64,000 nt of DNA from Anaerococcus senegalensis JC48 (GTDB lineage Bacteria; Bacillota; Clostridia; Tissierellales; Peptoniphilaceae): the NCBI RefSeq assembly GCF_000321005.1, contig NZ_HE578907.1:1294059-1358058 (forward strand). The letters are read 5' to 3'. The notes below the pieces were generated by a model. It was not told where the DNA came from. It worked only from the letters and a program-made list of their open reading frames with translations, and made no database searches. The position numbers and the translations under genes are program-made. Shown one piece after another: positions 39,181 through 49,500 of the stretch; the stretch's first letter is position 1; each line of letters begins with the position of its first letter.

Positions 39181-40557
39181 ATGAATCTAGAATACATAAC
39201 TAATGAATTAAAAGAAAAAATGAAAATGAATGTTCCAGATCTTCAACAATATGAAACTTGGATTGGTATTTTAAAACCTTTAAATAAGTACGATAATACA
39301 ATTTATTTAGAAATACCTAAAAATGATACCAAATTTATTTTTGACCAAATATGGGTTCCCCAATTGCAAAGTATCTTAAATGATATTAATCAAAGGGAAA
39401 ACACTACTTATAAAATTGAAATTGTTGCAAAAGATGGGCCTAATTATGAGGATATTTTAACCCTTGGTAGAAATGTTGACGATAATGGACAATTAAGGCT
39501 TAATAATGTAAATAAGTATCCTAAACCACTTTTGGAAAAAAATAATATTTTTGAAAATTTTGTCCAAGGTAAATCTAATCAATTAGCCCTTGCAGCTAGC
39601 CAATCTGTTGCTGAAAATATGGCAAACTACAAGGTATCAAGAGTTTATAATCCTCTTTTTATTTATGGATCTAGTGGGCTTGGTAAAACTCATTTAATGC
39701 AAGCTATAGCACATGAAATTCTAAAAAAAAGAGATGACTGTTATGTGATGTATCTTTCTAGTGAGAAATTTACTAATGAAATGATTTCAGCTGTTAGAAA
39801 TAATACAAATGAGGAATTTAGAAAAAAATATCGTTCTGTAGATATGCTTTTGATTGATGATATTCAATTTATAGCAAATAAAACTGGTACACAAGAAGAA
39901 TTTTTCCACACTTTTGAAGATTTATATAATCAGGGAAAACAAATTGTGATTTCTTCTGATAGACCCCCAAAAGAGATAAAACACTTAGAAGAAAGACTTG
40001 TTTCCAGGTTTGGTTGGGGAATTATCGTTGATATTTCAAAACCTGATTTTGAGACAAGGGTTGCAATTTTGCAAAAAAAACAAGATGAGCTTGGAGCTGT
40101 TGTTGATTATAAAATTTTGGAATATATAGCAGAAAATATTGAAACAAATATTAGAGATCTAGAAGGAGCCCTTGCAACTTCTATTGCTTGCGCTAAATCA
40201 AATAATAGATCTTACGTAAGTCTTGATGATGCAAGACTTGGTGTTAGATCTAGAGTTCATAAAGATAGCAAAAAAATTACAGCTGAAGATATTCAAAAAA
40301 AGGTTGCAGAAAGGTATCATGTAAAATTAACAGATCTTAGAGGTAAATCTAGAAAAAAAGAAATAGTTATGCCTAGACAAATTTCAATGTATCTTTGCAG
40401 ACACCTACTTTCTATATCTCTAGTAAGCCTTGCAAATGAATTTAACAGAGACCATACAACAATTATGCATGGTCACGATAAAATTGAAGCAATGATAGAA
40501 GAAGATCAAGATTTTAGACAAGAAATAGAAGAAATAATAAAAGAAATAAAATCTTAG
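39181..40557 (+). CDS. dnaA: Chromosomal replication initiator DnaA
   Basis: AAA+ initiator that binds DnaA boxes and melts the origin. 458 residues: N-terminal DnaB/DnaD-contact domain, a linker, then AAA+ with Walker A GSSGLGKTH (about 162-170) and Walker B LLIDDIQF, and the C-terminal helix-turn-helix signature in EFNRDHTTIMHGHDKI. The Shine-Dalgarno site is weak (GTGAG). DnaA boxes lie both before and after the gene. Confidence 0.98.
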   Translation: MNLEYITNELKEKMKMNVPDLQQYETWIGILKPLNKYDNTIYLEIPKNDTKFIFDQIWVPQLQSILNDINQRENTTYKIEIVAKDGPNYEDILTLGRNVDDNGQLRLNNVNKYPKPLLEKNNIFENFVQGKSNQLALAASQSVAENMANYKVSRVYNPLFIYGSSGLGKTHLMQAIAHEILKKRDDCYVMYLSSEKFTNEMISAVRNNTNEEFRKKYRSVDMLLIDDIQFIANKTGTQEEFFHTFEDLYNQGKQIVISSDRPPKEIKHLEERLVSRFGWGIIVDISKPDFETRVAILQKKQDELGAVVDYKILEYIAENIETNIRDLEGALATSIACAKSNNRSYVSLDDARLGVRSRVHKDSKKITAEDIQKKVAERYHVKLTDLRGKSRKKEIVMPRQISMYLCRHLLSISLVSLANEFNRDHTTIMHGHDKIEAMIEEDQDFRQEIEEIIKEIKS

Positions 40558-40789
40558 TTATCCACAAAATGTGTATAAGTTTGAGGATAAGCTTGTTTAT
40601 AAGATTAACATTTAAAAATCTTTATTTTATCTTGTGGATTATGTGTAAAAGTGGATTACTTATAAAAAAATATCCACATTTTATCATTTAAATTTTTTGT
40701 TCAAATATAAATATAAAAAAGACTTATCCACATATCCTTGTCACCTATTACTAATACTACTAAGTTTATATAATATGTTAGGAGCAAAC
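40558..40789 (+). other. dnaA-dnaN spacer with a second DnaA-box cluster
   Basis: DnaA boxes at 40558-40566(+), 40570-40578(-) and 40724-40732(+), so the origin appears to be split by dnaA, as in B. subtilis. A TATAAT at 40769-40774 is the likely dnaN -10 element, with an AGGAG site at 40780. Confidence 0.75.
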
Positions 40790-41902
40790 ATGAAAATAGA
40801 AATTCAACAAAAAGACTTATCAAATAAAATCTCCATAGCACTTAAAGCTGTGTCAAGAAAAACCAATATACAAATTCATGAATTAATATACTTTGAAGCC
40901 AAAAATGATACCCTTAGTCTAACATCATCTGATGGAGAAATATCTATTCTTACAAAAGTTTCTTGTAATGTAATAGAAGAAGGTGAAATGGCAATAAATG
41001 CTAATATCATTTCAAATATAGTAAGAAAATTACCAGATGAATTAATAAAAATAGAAGTAGACGATGCAAAAATAAAAATAACATGTAATGGATCTAAATT
41101 TAATATTTTAGCTTTTGATTATTATGAGAAAAAAGATTTGAAGGTTCCAGATGTAGATTATTTGGAAATTCAAAATGATAAATTAAAAAGATCTATTTCT
41201 CAAACAGAATTTGCAACAAGTATGGATGAAACAAAGCTTGCCCTTACAGGAATCTTGTTTGAATTAATGGATGGATATATGAATTTTGTTGCCCTTGATG
41301 GATACAGAGTAGCTCTCAAAAAATTAAAATTATCCTATCCTTCATCAATGGATAAATCTAGGCTAATAATTCCAAGAAAATCTATATCAGAATGGACTAG
41401 AATAATTGACGATGAAAAAATTACAAAAATTTATAAAGATGATAAGGATATAATTTTTGAATCTGGTGATACTACAATGTATTGCAAGGTAATAGATAAA
41501 AATTATATTGACTATACAAATATAATTTCAGATATTTCTACAACAAGTCTTGTAGTTGATAGGCAAGAGTTAATAAATTCTTTGGAAAGAGCCCAATTAT
41601 TAAACAATACTCAAAGAGCAAATCTTATAAAAATTAATATAGAAGATGATAGATGTCTAATAGAATCAAATTCTGAAATTGGAGATTTAAAAGAGACAAT
41701 ACAAGTTCAAAAAGAAGGAGAAGATGTAAAGATAGCCTTTAATGCTAGGTATTTAATAGAGGGAGTAAAGGCTTGTGATACAAAATCTATAAAAATGAAC
41801 TTAAAATCTTCATTAAATCCTTGCTTAATTTATCCAAACGAATCAAAATATGAGGACGAAGAATTTACTTATCTTGCCCTACCAGTTAGACTTGCAGAAT
41901 AG
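40790..41902 (+). CDS. dnaN: DNA polymerase III beta subunit (sliding clamp)
   Basis: Ring-shaped processivity clamp. 370 residues from the ATG at 40790 (MKIEIQQKDLSNKISIALKAVS), with TTAGGAG 5 nt upstream; an in-frame ATG at 40697 lies in the DnaA-box region and is rejected. Three similar clamp domains are visible, including the family block ALTGILFELMDGYMNFVALDGYR, and the C-terminus ends in the typical hydrophobic AYLALPVRL-like segment (TYLALPVRLAE). Confidence 0.97.
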   Translation: MKIEIQQKDLSNKISIALKAVSRKTNIQIHELIYFEAKNDTLSLTSSDGEISILTKVSCNVIEEGEMAINANIISNIVRKLPDELIKIEVDDAKIKITCNGSKFNILAFDYYEKKDLKVPDVDYLEIQNDKLKRSISQTEFATSMDETKLALTGILFELMDGYMNFVALDGYRVALKKLKLSYPSSMDKSRLIIPRKSISEWTRIIDDEKITKIYKDDKDIIFESGDTTMYCKVIDKNYIDYTNIISDISTTSLVVDRQELINSLERAQLLNNTQRANLIKINIEDDRCLIESNSEIGDLKETIQVQKEGEDVKIAFNARYLIEGVKACDTKSIKMNLKSSLNPCLIYPNESKYEDEEFTYLALPVRLAE

Positions 41903-41910
41903 GAGTTGTT

Positions 41911-42120
41911 ATGGAAAAAATAGAATTTAAAACTGAAATGATTCTTGCAAAAGATTTATTAAAAGCGACAGATATTGCTCAAAGTGGGGGCGAGGCCAAA
42001 CATTTGATAAAAGAATATGGAATTATTGTAAACGGAGATGAAATCTTTCAAGCTGGTAAAAAACTTTATAAGGGTGATCTTATAGAATTTAACAATCAAT
42101 TTGAAATAAGTCTTGTATAA
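41911..42120 (+). CDS. yaaA: S4-domain protein YaaA/RlbA
   Basis: 69-residue protein made of one S4 RNA-binding domain (LAKDLLKATDIAQSGGEAKHLI ... VNGDEIFQAGKKLYKGDLIEF split by a short loop). Conserved between dnaN and recF in Firmicutes; B. subtilis RlbA/YaaA is linked to 50S ribosome assembly. Its stop overlaps the recF start (TAATG). Confidence 0.93.
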   Translation: MEKIEFKTEMILAKDLLKATDIAQSGGEAKHLIKEYGIIVNGDEIFQAGKKLYKGDLIEFNNQFEISLV

Positions 42121-43193
42121 TGTGGATTCAAAGTTTAAAACTAAATAAATTTAGGAATTATCTTTCTCAAAATATAGAATTTAATGAAAATATAAATATA
42201 TTTTTGGGAGATAATGCTCAAGGTAAAACAAATTTACTTGAAAGTATATATTATTTGGCAAATGCAAAAAGTTTTAAGTCTTTTAGAGACAAAGATATTA
42301 TCATGTTTAATGAAAAAGAAATGTCCCTTGATGGGATTATAAGAAAAAATGAAGCCTTCAAAAATGTTAAGATAAAAGTTAATGAAAATAATAAAGAAAT
42401 TTTTGTAAATGACATAAAATATAACAAAAATAAGGATTTAAAATCACTTTTCAAATTAGTTTTATTTACTCCAGAAGACTTAACTATAATAAAAGATGGT
42501 CCAAATTTTAGAAGAAAGTTAATTGATGATATAATAATTAGTGTTAACTTTAGTTATAAGGCTTTGAAAAAAGATTTTGACAAGATTCTTAGTCAAAGAA
42601 ATAAATTACTTAAAAATCAAAGGTCAAAATATTTTAAAACTGAACTTATGGCCTTTGACCAGCAAATTATAAGGCTAAATTATAAAATTTATAGGTATAG
42701 GGAAAAATATATTTCCCTAATAAATACCTATGCTAATAAAAATCACCTAAATCTTACAGAAAATAAAGAAAATTTGTCTATAATATATAGGCCAGATGTT
42801 GTGGCAAAAGATATAGAAGAATATAGGGAAAAATTTTCAAAAAATTTATCTGATGACTTAAAATATTATAGGACTACATCAGGCAGTCAAAGAGATGAGA
42901 TAGACATTTTTATAAATGGAAAAGATACCAAAAAATTTGGATCACAGGGTCAACAAAGGTCTGCTATTTTAAATATAAAACTTGCAAATGTTAATTTAAT
43001 TGAAAATACTAGCCAAGATAAGGCTATAATTTTATTTGACGATGTTTTTTCAGAACTTGATGAAAAAAGATCTAATTTTTTGTTGGAAAATTTAGGAAGA
43101 TTTCAAACAATAATTACAGCTACAAATACAAAAAGTTTGGATAAAGTAGATAAATCTAAAATTAGAAAAATAAAAGATGGCCATATAAACTAA
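42120..43193 (+). CDS. recF: DNA replication and repair protein RecF
   Basis: SMC-like ATPase that loads RecA at gaps. 357 residues: Walker [10 protein letters not shown] near residue 30, coiled-coil-like middle, signature [16 protein letters not shown] and Walker [15 protein letters not shown]. Start overlaps the yaaA stop by one base, and gyrB follows 14 bp after the stop. Confidence 0.96.
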   Translation: MWIQSLKLNKFRNYLSQNIEFNENINIFLGDNAQGKTNLLESIYYLANAKSFKSFRDKDIIMFNEKEMSLDGIIRKNEAFKNVKIKVNENNKEIFVNDIKYNKNKDLKSLFKLVLFTPEDLTIIKDGPNFRRKLIDDIIISVNFSYKALKKDFDKILSQRNKLLKNQRSKYFKTELMAFDQQIIRLNYKIYRYREKYISLINTYANKNHLNLTENKENLSIIYRPDVVAKDIEEYREKFSKNLSDDLKYYRTTSGSQRDEIDIFINGKDTKKFGSQGQQRSAILNIKLANVNLIENTSQDKAIILFDDVFSELDEKRSNFLLENLGRFQTIITATNTKSLDKVDKSKIRKIKDGHIN

Positions 43194-43207
43194 TAGAAAG
43201 GAATTTT

Positions 43208-45112
43208 ATGGAAAATACACAATATAATGCTTCGAACATTAGGGTCTTAAAGGGTCTTGAACCAGTTAGACTTAGACCGGGAATGTATATAGGATCAACA
43301 AGTGAAAGAGGACTCCATCATTTAGTTTACGAAGTTGTTGATAACTCAGTAGATGAGGCTCTTGCAGGTCGTTGTGACTACATAAAAATAAGTATTGACG
43401 AAAATAATATAGTAACAGTAGAAGATGATGGATCAGGAATACCAATTGAAAAGCATCCACAAACAGGAAAATCAACTTTAGAAACTGTTCTTACGGTTTT
43501 GCACGCTGGAGGAAAGTTTGATGATAAGGCCTACAAAGTATCAGGTGGTCTTCACGGTGTAGGAGTATCTGTCGTAAATGCTCTAAGTGAATATCTAATT
43601 GCAGAAGTAAAAAGAGAAGGTCATATTCATAGAATGACTTTTGAAAGAGGAAAACCTACAAGTGATTTGGAAATAATTGGAGATACAAAAGAAACTGGTA
43701 CAAAAATTATTTTTAAAGCAGATCCTGAAATTTTTGATGTAACTGTTTATAACAAAAAAACTCTAGAAGATAGATTTAGAGAAATGGCCTTTTTAAATAA
43801 GGGTGTAAGATTAATATTTGAAGACAAAAGAGATGAATCTGAAGTTGAATTTAAATTTGATGGAGGAATTAAAGAATTTGTTGAATACTTAAATAGAAAT
43901 AAAACTCCAATTTTTAAAGAAGTTCCATATTTTGAAGGGCGCCAAGAATCTACAGAAATTGAAATATCTTTTCAATACACAGATGGATATAGCGAAAATA
44001 TCCTAACATTTGCAAATAATATTTATACTGTAGAAGGAGGAACTCATTTATCAGGATTTAGGTCAGCCCTAACAAGAAGTGTAAATGATTATGCTAGAAA
44101 ATATAATCTTTTAAAAGAAAATGAAGATAATCTTCAAGGTGATGATGCCAGAGAAGGAATTACTGCAATTATTTCTGTAAAAATTTCAAATCCTCAATTT
44201 GAAGGACAAACAAAGGGAAAACTTGGAAATAGCGAAGTAAGAGGAGCGGTAGATGCCTTTTTCTCAGAGCATATGGGAAATTTCTTAGAAGAAAATCCAA
44301 AAATCGCTAAATCAATAATTCAAAAAGCCCTAGCGTCAAGAAGAGCAAGAGAAGCTGCAAGAAAGGCAAGAGATTTAACAAGAAAAAGATCAATTCTTGA
44401 CTCAACAACTCTTCCTGGAAAACTTGCTGATTGCCAATCTCAAGATATAGGAGAAAATGAAATCTTCATAGTCGAGGGTAATTCAGCTGGTGGATCTGCA
44501 AAAGGTGGACGTGATAATAGAATTCAAGCTATTCTTCCTCTAAGAGGAAAAATAATGAATGTAGAAAAGGCAAATCTTGATAGGATTTTAAATTATGAAG
44601 AAATAAAATCAATGATTACAGCTTTTGGTACAGGAATTGGCCAAGAATTTGATATAAATAAACTTCGTTATGGAAAAATAATAATCATGACCGATGCCGA
44701 TGTAGACGGAGCTCATATTAGAACCTTGCTTTTAACATTTTTCTATAGATACATGAAACCACTTGTAGATAATGGTCATATTTATATAGCTCAACCACCA
44801 CTTTACAAAGTTTCAAGTGGAAAAAAAGAAAGATATTGTTACACAGATAAAGAGTTAGACGAAATTGTAAAAGAATGGAAAGCAGATAAATACAAAATTT
44901 CTAGATACAAGGGTCTTGGAGAAATGAATGCAGAACAATTGTGGGAGACAACCATGGATCCAGAAAATAGGGTTTTACTTCAAGTATATGAAAAAGAAGA
45001 TTCCCAAATGTCAACTGACGCAACATTTTCAATGCTAATGGGTGAGAAGGTAGAACCTAGAAGAGAATTTATTGAAGAAAACGCCCAATATGTTGAAAAT
45101 TTAGATGTCTAG
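43208..45112 (+). CDS. gyrB: DNA gyrase subunit B
   Basis: ATPase subunit of gyrase. 634 residues: GHKL ATP-binding domain ([10 protein letters not shown] with the Mg-binding Asn, [22 protein letters not shown]), transducer domain, and the TOPRIM domain with [14 protein letters not shown] and [13 protein letters not shown]. Full-length Gram-positive type without extra insertions. It is 8 bp from gyrA. Confidence 0.98.
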   Translation: MENTQYNASNIRVLKGLEPVRLRPGMYIGSTSERGLHHLVYEVVDNSVDEALAGRCDYIKISIDENNIVTVEDDGSGIPIEKHPQTGKSTLETVLTVLHAGGKFDDKAYKVSGGLHGVGVSVVNALSEYLIAEVKREGHIHRMTFERGKPTSDLEIIGDTKETGTKIIFKADPEIFDVTVYNKKTLEDRFREMAFLNKGVRLIFEDKRDESEVEFKFDGGIKEFVEYLNRNKTPIFKEVPYFEGRQESTEIEISFQYTDGYSENILTFANNIYTVEGGTHLSGFRSALTRSVNDYARKYNLLKENEDNLQGDDAREGITAIISVKISNPQFEGQTKGKLGNSEVRGAVDAFFSEHMGNFLEENPKIAKSIIQKALASRRAREAARKARDLTRKRSILDSTTLPGKLADCQSQDIGENEIFIVEGNSAGGSAKGGRDNRIQAILPLRGKIMNVEKANLDRILNYEEIKSMITAFGTGIGQEFDINKLRYGKIIIMTDADVDGAHIRTLLLTFFYRYMKPLVDNGHIYIAQPPLYKVSSGKKERYCYTDKELDEIVKEWKADKYKISRYKGLGEMNAEQLWETTMDPENRVLLQVYEKEDSQMSTDATFSMLMGEKVEPRREFIEENAQYVENLDV

Positions 45113-45120
45113 GAGGATAA

Positions 45121-47562
45121 ATGACAGAAGAAAATTATCAAAACATCATAGAGGTAGAACTCGAAAATCAAATGAAAACTGCTTACTTGGAATACTCCAT
45201 GTCAGTTATTGTTTCAAGAGCTCTACCAGATGTACGTGATGGATTAAAACCAGTTCATAGAAGAATTTTATACGGAATGGAAGGACTTGGACTTGATCCA
45301 AATAAACCAACCAGAAAATCAGCCAGAGTTGTTGGTGAGGTTATGGGTAAATTCCACCCTCATGGAGACTCTGCAATCTACGATGCTCTTGTAAGACTTG
45401 CCCAAGATTTTTCAACTAGATATCCTTTGGCAAACGGTCAAGGTAACTTTGGTTCAATAGATGGAGATGACGCAGCAGCAATGCGTTATACAGAAGTTAA
45501 AATGAGTAAAATTGCCAAAGAAATGCTTAGAGATATCAACAAAGATACAGTTGACTTTATGCCAAACTTTGACGAAGAAGAAAAAGAACCAACAGTTCTT
45601 CCATCAAGATTTCCAAATCTTTTGGTAAATGGATCAAATGGTATAGCAGTAGGAATGGCAACAAATATGGCTCCTCATAATTTAAGAGATTCAATTGATG
45701 CTTGTATTGCCTATATGAATAATCCAGAAATTTCCATAAAAGAATTGGCAGATATTATAAAAGGACCAGATTTTCCAACAGGAGCCCAAATTCTAGGAAA
45801 AGCTGGAATCAAAAAAGCCTACAAAACTGGACGTGGAAAATTAAAACTTCGTGCAGTTGCAAGAATTGAACCTTTCAAAAAAAATAGGGAAAGAATAATA
45901 GTTACAGAAATTCCTTATCAAGTAAATAAGGCAAACTTGATCAAAAAAATTGCTGAATATGTAAAAGATAAAAAACTTGAAGGAATTTCAGATATTAGAG
46001 ATGAATCCGATAGAAAGGGAATGAGAATTGTAATTGAGGTAAAAAGAGATGCTAATGCAAATATAGTCCTAAATAATCTCTACAAACAAACTCAACTTGA
46101 AACAACCTTCGGAATTATAAACCTTGCCCTTGTTGACGGGGTTCCAAAAGTTCTTGATTTAAAAGAATTAATAAAATATTATGTAAAACACCAAAAAGAT
46201 GTAGTAAGAAGAAGAACAAAATTCGACCTTGATAAGGCTCAAAAGAGAAAACACATAGTTGAAGGTTTAATTATTGCCATTGATAATATCGATGAAATTA
46301 TAAAAATAATTAGATCATCCTATGATAATGACCAAATCAAAAAAATATTTAATGAAAGGTTTGGCCTAACAGATCCTCAATCTCAAGCTATTCTTGACAT
46401 GCAATTAAAAAGACTATCAGGTCTTGAAATTGAAAAATTGCAAGCTGAAGATAAGGAACTTGCTGAAAAAATTGAATATTTCACATCAATATTAAATGAT
46501 GAAGAAAAATTAATTGGCGTTATCGAAGAAGAAATTCTAGAAATAAAAGAAAAATATGCTGATGACAGAAGAACAAAAATTGTTCCGGATGAGGGAGAAT
46601 TTGATATAGAAGAATTAATCGAAAAAGAAGATGTATTAATTTCACTAACTCATGATGGATATATAAAAAGACTTCCAATAAATACTTATAAGGTACAAAA
46701 TAGAGGTGGCAAGGGAATTTCTGCTGGAAATACAAAAGAAAATGACTTTATTCAAAAAATTCTTACAACAAATACTCACGAATCTTTACTTTGTTTTACA
46801 AACTTTGGAAGAGTTTATTCATTAAAATGTTATGAAATTCCAGAAGCAAGCAGACAATCAAGAGGACAAGCTATCATTAATTTAATTTCCCTTGCAAGTG
46901 ATGAAAAAATTACTGATATTATGGAATTATCAGAATTAAATGAAAAAAGCCAATTGGTATTTCAAACAGCAAATGGAAAAATCAAAAAAACTGATGCAGA
47001 ATTATTTACAAATATCCAAAGAAATGGAATTATAGCAATTTCACTTGAAGATGGGGACAGACTTGTATCAATTAGGCAAATAGATAAATCTTGTGATATA
47101 ATTGTAACAACCAAAAAAGGAATGGCAATTAAATTTGCCTCATCAGACATTAGGTCTATGGGCAGAAATGCCAGAGGAGTAAGGGCTATTAGACTTGGTG
47201 AAGATGATAAGGTTGTGTCAATGAATATTGTTGAGGATGAAGTTTATTTGGTAGTTGTAACTGCAAATGGTTTTGGTAAAAAAACATCCTTCAATAATTT
47301 CAATAACCAAAATAGGGGAGGAAAAGGAGTAAGATGCCACAAAATTACAGAAAAAACTAAAGATGTGGTAGCTACTCTTCCTGCTAATTTGGATGATGAC
47401 ATAATGATGGTTTCCTTAAAAGGTGATATGATAAGAATATCTACAAGAGATATTTCAACTACAGGTAGAAATACTCTAGGTGTTAAATTAAAAAATCTTG
47501 AAAATACCGAAGATTTTATCGTTTCTGTAACCAAATATTATGAAGAAACTAGTGAGGAATAA
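45121..47562 (+). CDS. gyrA: DNA gyrase subunit A
   Basis: DNA-cutting subunit of gyrase. 813 residues: winged-helix domain with the catalytic tyrosine in AAAMRYTE, coiled-coil arm, and a six-bladed C-terminal DNA-wrapping propeller containing the GyrA-box-like NRGGKG (QNRGGKGI and, again, QNRGGKGV). In the quinolone region HPHGDSAIYDAL both commonly mutated positions (Ser83 and Asp87 of E. coli) have the sensitive residues. The STAS gene follows by 1 bp. Confidence 0.98.
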   Translation: MTEENYQNIIEVELENQMKTAYLEYSMSVIVSRALPDVRDGLKPVHRRILYGMEGLGLDPNKPTRKSARVVGEVMGKFHPHGDSAIYDALVRLAQDFSTRYPLANGQGNFGSIDGDDAAAMRYTEVKMSKIAKEMLRDINKDTVDFMPNFDEEEKEPTVLPSRFPNLLVNGSNGIAVGMATNMAPHNLRDSIDACIAYMNNPEISIKELADIIKGPDFPTGAQILGKAGIKKAYKTGRGKLKLRAVARIEPFKKNRERIIVTEIPYQVNKANLIKKIAEYVKDKKLEGISDIRDESDRKGMRIVIEVKRDANANIVLNNLYKQTQLETTFGIINLALVDGVPKVLDLKELIKYYVKHQKDVVRRRTKFDLDKAQKRKHIVEGLIIAIDNIDEIIKIIRSSYDNDQIKKIFNERFGLTDPQSQAILDMQLKRLSGLEIEKLQAEDKELAEKIEYFTSILNDEEKLIGVIEEEILEIKEKYADDRRTKIVPDEGEFDIEELIEKEDVLISLTHDGYIKRLPINTYKVQNRGGKGISAGNTKENDFIQKILTTNTHESLLCFTNFGRVYSLKCYEIPEASRQSRGQAIINLISLASDEKITDIMELSELNEKSQLVFQTANGKIKKTDAELFTNIQRNGIIAISLEDGDRLVSIRQIDKSCDIIVTTKKGMAIKFASSDIRSMGRNARGVRAIRLGEDDKVVSMNIVEDEVYLVVVTANGFGKKTSFNNFNNQNRGGKGVRCHKITEKTKDVVATLPANLDDDIMMVSLKGDMIRISTRDISTTGRNTLGVKLKNLENTEDFIVSVTKYYEETSEE

Positions 47563-47563
47563 G

Positions 47564-47872
47564 ATGTTTAAGGCAAATATAGAAGAAAAAAATGATCACT
47601 TATTGGTAAAACTTATCGGTGATTTAGACGTTTATTCAAAAGAAAATTTTTCAAAATTTTGCGATGAGTCACTAAAAGATAAAAATGAAAATTTGATAAT
47701 AGATCTTGAAAAACTTGATTATATAGATTCTACAGGACTTGGTATGTTTATAAATATATATAAAGACCAAAAAGAAAAAAACAAGACTGTAAAAATAATA
47801 AATGCCAAAGAAAATATCAAAAAATTATTTAAAATAACTGATATAAGTGATTTATTTGAGATGGAGGAATAA
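47564..47872 (+). CDS. STAS-domain anti-sigma factor antagonist (RsbV/SpoIIAA-like)
   Basis: 102 residues from the ATG at 47564, with GAGGA upstream inside the gyrA end. A single STAS domain with the phosphorylation loop DYIDSTGLGMFINIYK, the Ser of DSTGLG being the position phosphorylated in RsbV/SpoIIAA. Family knowledge: the unphosphorylated form binds the anti-sigma factor and frees the sigma factor. Its neighbours are an anti-sigma-like gene and a sigma factor gene, which makes this reading likely. Confidence 0.9.
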   Translation: MFKANIEEKNDHLLVKLIGDLDVYSKENFSKFCDESLKDKNENLIIDLEKLDYIDSTGLGMFINIYKDQKEKNKTVKIINAKENIKKLFKITDISDLFEMEE

Positions 47873-48204
47873 TGGATACAATAAGTTTAACAATTCCACC
47901 AAATACAGTTTACCTAAAATCTATGAGACTTTTGGCAGCAAGTCTTGCAAGTGATATGGGCTTTGATATAGAAGAAGTTGAAGATATTAGAGTTGTTGTT
48001 TCAGAAGCAATAAATTATAAAATGAGCGATGAAGACATAAAAATAAATTTCTATATAAAAGAAAAGCTAATGAAAGTAGAAGTAATAGGAAAAGATAGGG
48101 AAATTGAAGAGGAAAATCTAAAAATTAAACAAATTATCCTTGAGCAATTGGCAGATAGGGTAGAAGTTGTTGAAGATAAGATTATACTTACAAAAGAGAA
48201 ATAA
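47872..48204 (+). CDS. RsbW-like anti-sigma factor, shortened
   Basis: 110 residues, against about 140-160 for RsbW or SpoIIAB. The N-terminal half resembles the RsbW helix-N-box region (LAASLASDMGFDIEEVEDIRVVVSEAIN), but after the SEAIN the usual Asn-Ala-x-x-His is not seen, and the D-x-G-x-G ATP-lid motif and downstream G-box are missing. Kinase activity is therefore doubtful. It overlaps the STAS stop by one base and ends 2 bp before the sigma gene. Identified mainly by context and partial similarity. Confidence 0.75.
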   Translation: MDTISLTIPPNTVYLKSMRLLAASLASDMGFDIEEVEDIRVVVSEAINYKMSDEDIKINFYIKEKLMKVEVIGKDREIEEENLKIKQIILEQLADRVEVVEDKIILTKEK

Positions 48205-48206
48205 TT

Positions 48207-48977
48207 ATGGCAAAAACAAAAGCTTCTCTTGAAAGAAAAAAAGAGATCAAAGAAAAATTTGAACAATTTTATAAAACAAGGGACAAGGACCTAAGAAATG
48301 AGCTAATAGAAGATCATATGTATATAGTCGATATTCTTTCTAATAAATACATTGGAAAAGGAATAGAAAAAGATGACCTTTATCAAGTGGCATCTCTTGG
48401 CCTAATCTATGCCATTGATAGGTATGATCCGTCAAAAGGATACGAATTTTCATCCTTTGCAACCCCAACAATAATGGGAGAGCTCAAAAGATACTTTAGG
48501 GACAAAGGTTGGGTTATAAGAGTTCCAAGAAGAATTCAAAATTTGTATAAAAAAATAAATGTAGCAAAAAAAATTCTCCCCCAAGAACTCCAAAGAACCC
48601 CAACAATAAAAGATATTGCAGCCTATCTTGGAGAAGATGAAGAAACAATTCTAGAAACAATAGAAGCAAGTAAGGTCTATACTCCTCAAAGTTTGGATAT
48701 GAAATACCAAGTTCAAAAAGGGGAAAACTCTGTGGATTTATCCGATATGATTGGAGAAGATGATAAAAATTTTGATTCCATAGAATTAAAAGATTTGATA
48801 GAAAAATCTACAGAAAGACTAAATGATTTGGAAAAACAAATTTTAGAATTAAGATACTATGAAGGAAGAACCCAAATAGATATAGCAAATAAACTCTCAA
48901 TCTCACAAATGACAGTATCTAGAATTGAGAAAAAAATTCTTCAAAAATTCACATTAGAAATGCAAAAAATGCAATAA
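48207..48977 (+). CDS. RNA polymerase sigma factor, SigB/SigF/SigG subfamily
   Basis: 256-residue sigma-70 family factor. Region 2 contains DLYQVASLGLIYAIDRYDPSKG and FSSFATPTIMGELKRYFRDKG, followed by WVIRVPRRIQNL, the arrangement of the SigB/SigF group; region 3 covers TPTIKDIAAYLGEDEETI and region 4 ends with the helix-turn-helix QIDIANKLSISQMTVSRIEKKIL. It is the last gene of gyrA-STAS-RsbW-like-sigma and is followed by a strong terminator. General stress or envelope role is inferred; the exact regulon is unknown. Confidence 0.93.
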   Translation: MAKTKASLERKKEIKEKFEQFYKTRDKDLRNELIEDHMYIVDILSNKYIGKGIEKDDLYQVASLGLIYAIDRYDPSKGYEFSSFATPTIMGELKRYFRDKGWVIRVPRRIQNLYKKINVAKKILPQELQRTPTIKDIAAYLGEDEETILETIEASKVYTPQSLDMKYQVQKGENSVDLSDMIGEDDKNFDSIELKDLIEKSTERLNDLEKQILELRYYEGRTQIDIANKLSISQMTVSRIEKKILQKFTLEMQKMQ

Positions 48978-48980
48978 ATT

Positions 48981-49016
48981 AAAATCACCTATTGAAATAA
49001 ATAGGTGATTTTTTTA
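48981..49016 (+). terminator. Terminator after the sigma factor gene
   Basis: AATCACCTAT/ATAGGTGATT stem with loop TGAAATAA-type sequence and TTTTTT, 4 bp after the stop. Confidence 0.92.
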
Positions 49017-49500
49017 TAAAAATAAATTTATTATAAAAAAAATAGTAAATATAAAAATCTATCAGACTGTTGACAAACTAAAAATTATCCCATTTCGACC
49101 AGATAAATAACCGTTGATTTCGGTTGTTTATACCGATTCATCGTGTGCAAGAAGCGAAGAAATCTCATGAGATCTCTCCGTGCGTTCGTTTCACTCACAC
49201 TAAAACATGTTTGCTTTGCAAACTTCTTCATGATTTCTCACTTAGTTTTAGGGATGATTGTGCCAAATTAAGGCACAATCATCTAGTCGAGATGGGCTGT
49301 AGCGTAATTTTATTTTTAAATTAACAATGAATAACTAAACTGACTTTGTCTACGCTCTGATCTATTTTTTAGTTTTAAATTGATAGAATTTAAAATTAAC
49401 TAATTAATCAATATAAATATAAAAATTAAAAATAAAAGCTAAAAAATAAATTGCACTCATAATATAGAAAATGTATGGATTTTATTTATTTTATACCAAA
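49017..49500. other. 484-bp gap between convergent genes
   Basis: Holds the composite repeat (49089-49296), otherwise only AT-rich sequence. A 66-codon frame across the repeat (49124-49324) is not called. Confidence 0.7.
49089..49296 (+). repeat. Long structured interspersed repeat, composite copy 3
   Basis: The right part (49169-49296) is a plus-oriented copy from GAGATCTCTC to GTCGAGATGGG that lacks the ATAACCG hairpin; the other hairpin is present with loop AAATTAA. The left part (49089-49168) is an inverted fragment that starts CCCATTTCGACC and contains the ATAACCG hairpin on the opposite strand. So the two halves are rearranged relative to the other long copies. Confidence 0.85.

Noticed and set aside
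40697-40789. N-terminal extension of DnaN
   Set aside because: The extra 31 codons lie over DnaA boxes and the -10 region; the internal ATG has a good ribosome-binding site and matches the usual DnaN start.
45331-45400. Quinolone-resistance substitutions in gyrA
   Set aside because: Both key positions (Ser and Asp in GDSAIYD) carry the sensitive residues.
49124-49324. 66-codon plus-strand frame
   Set aside because: It is created by the composite repeat and has no ribosome-binding site or known homology.
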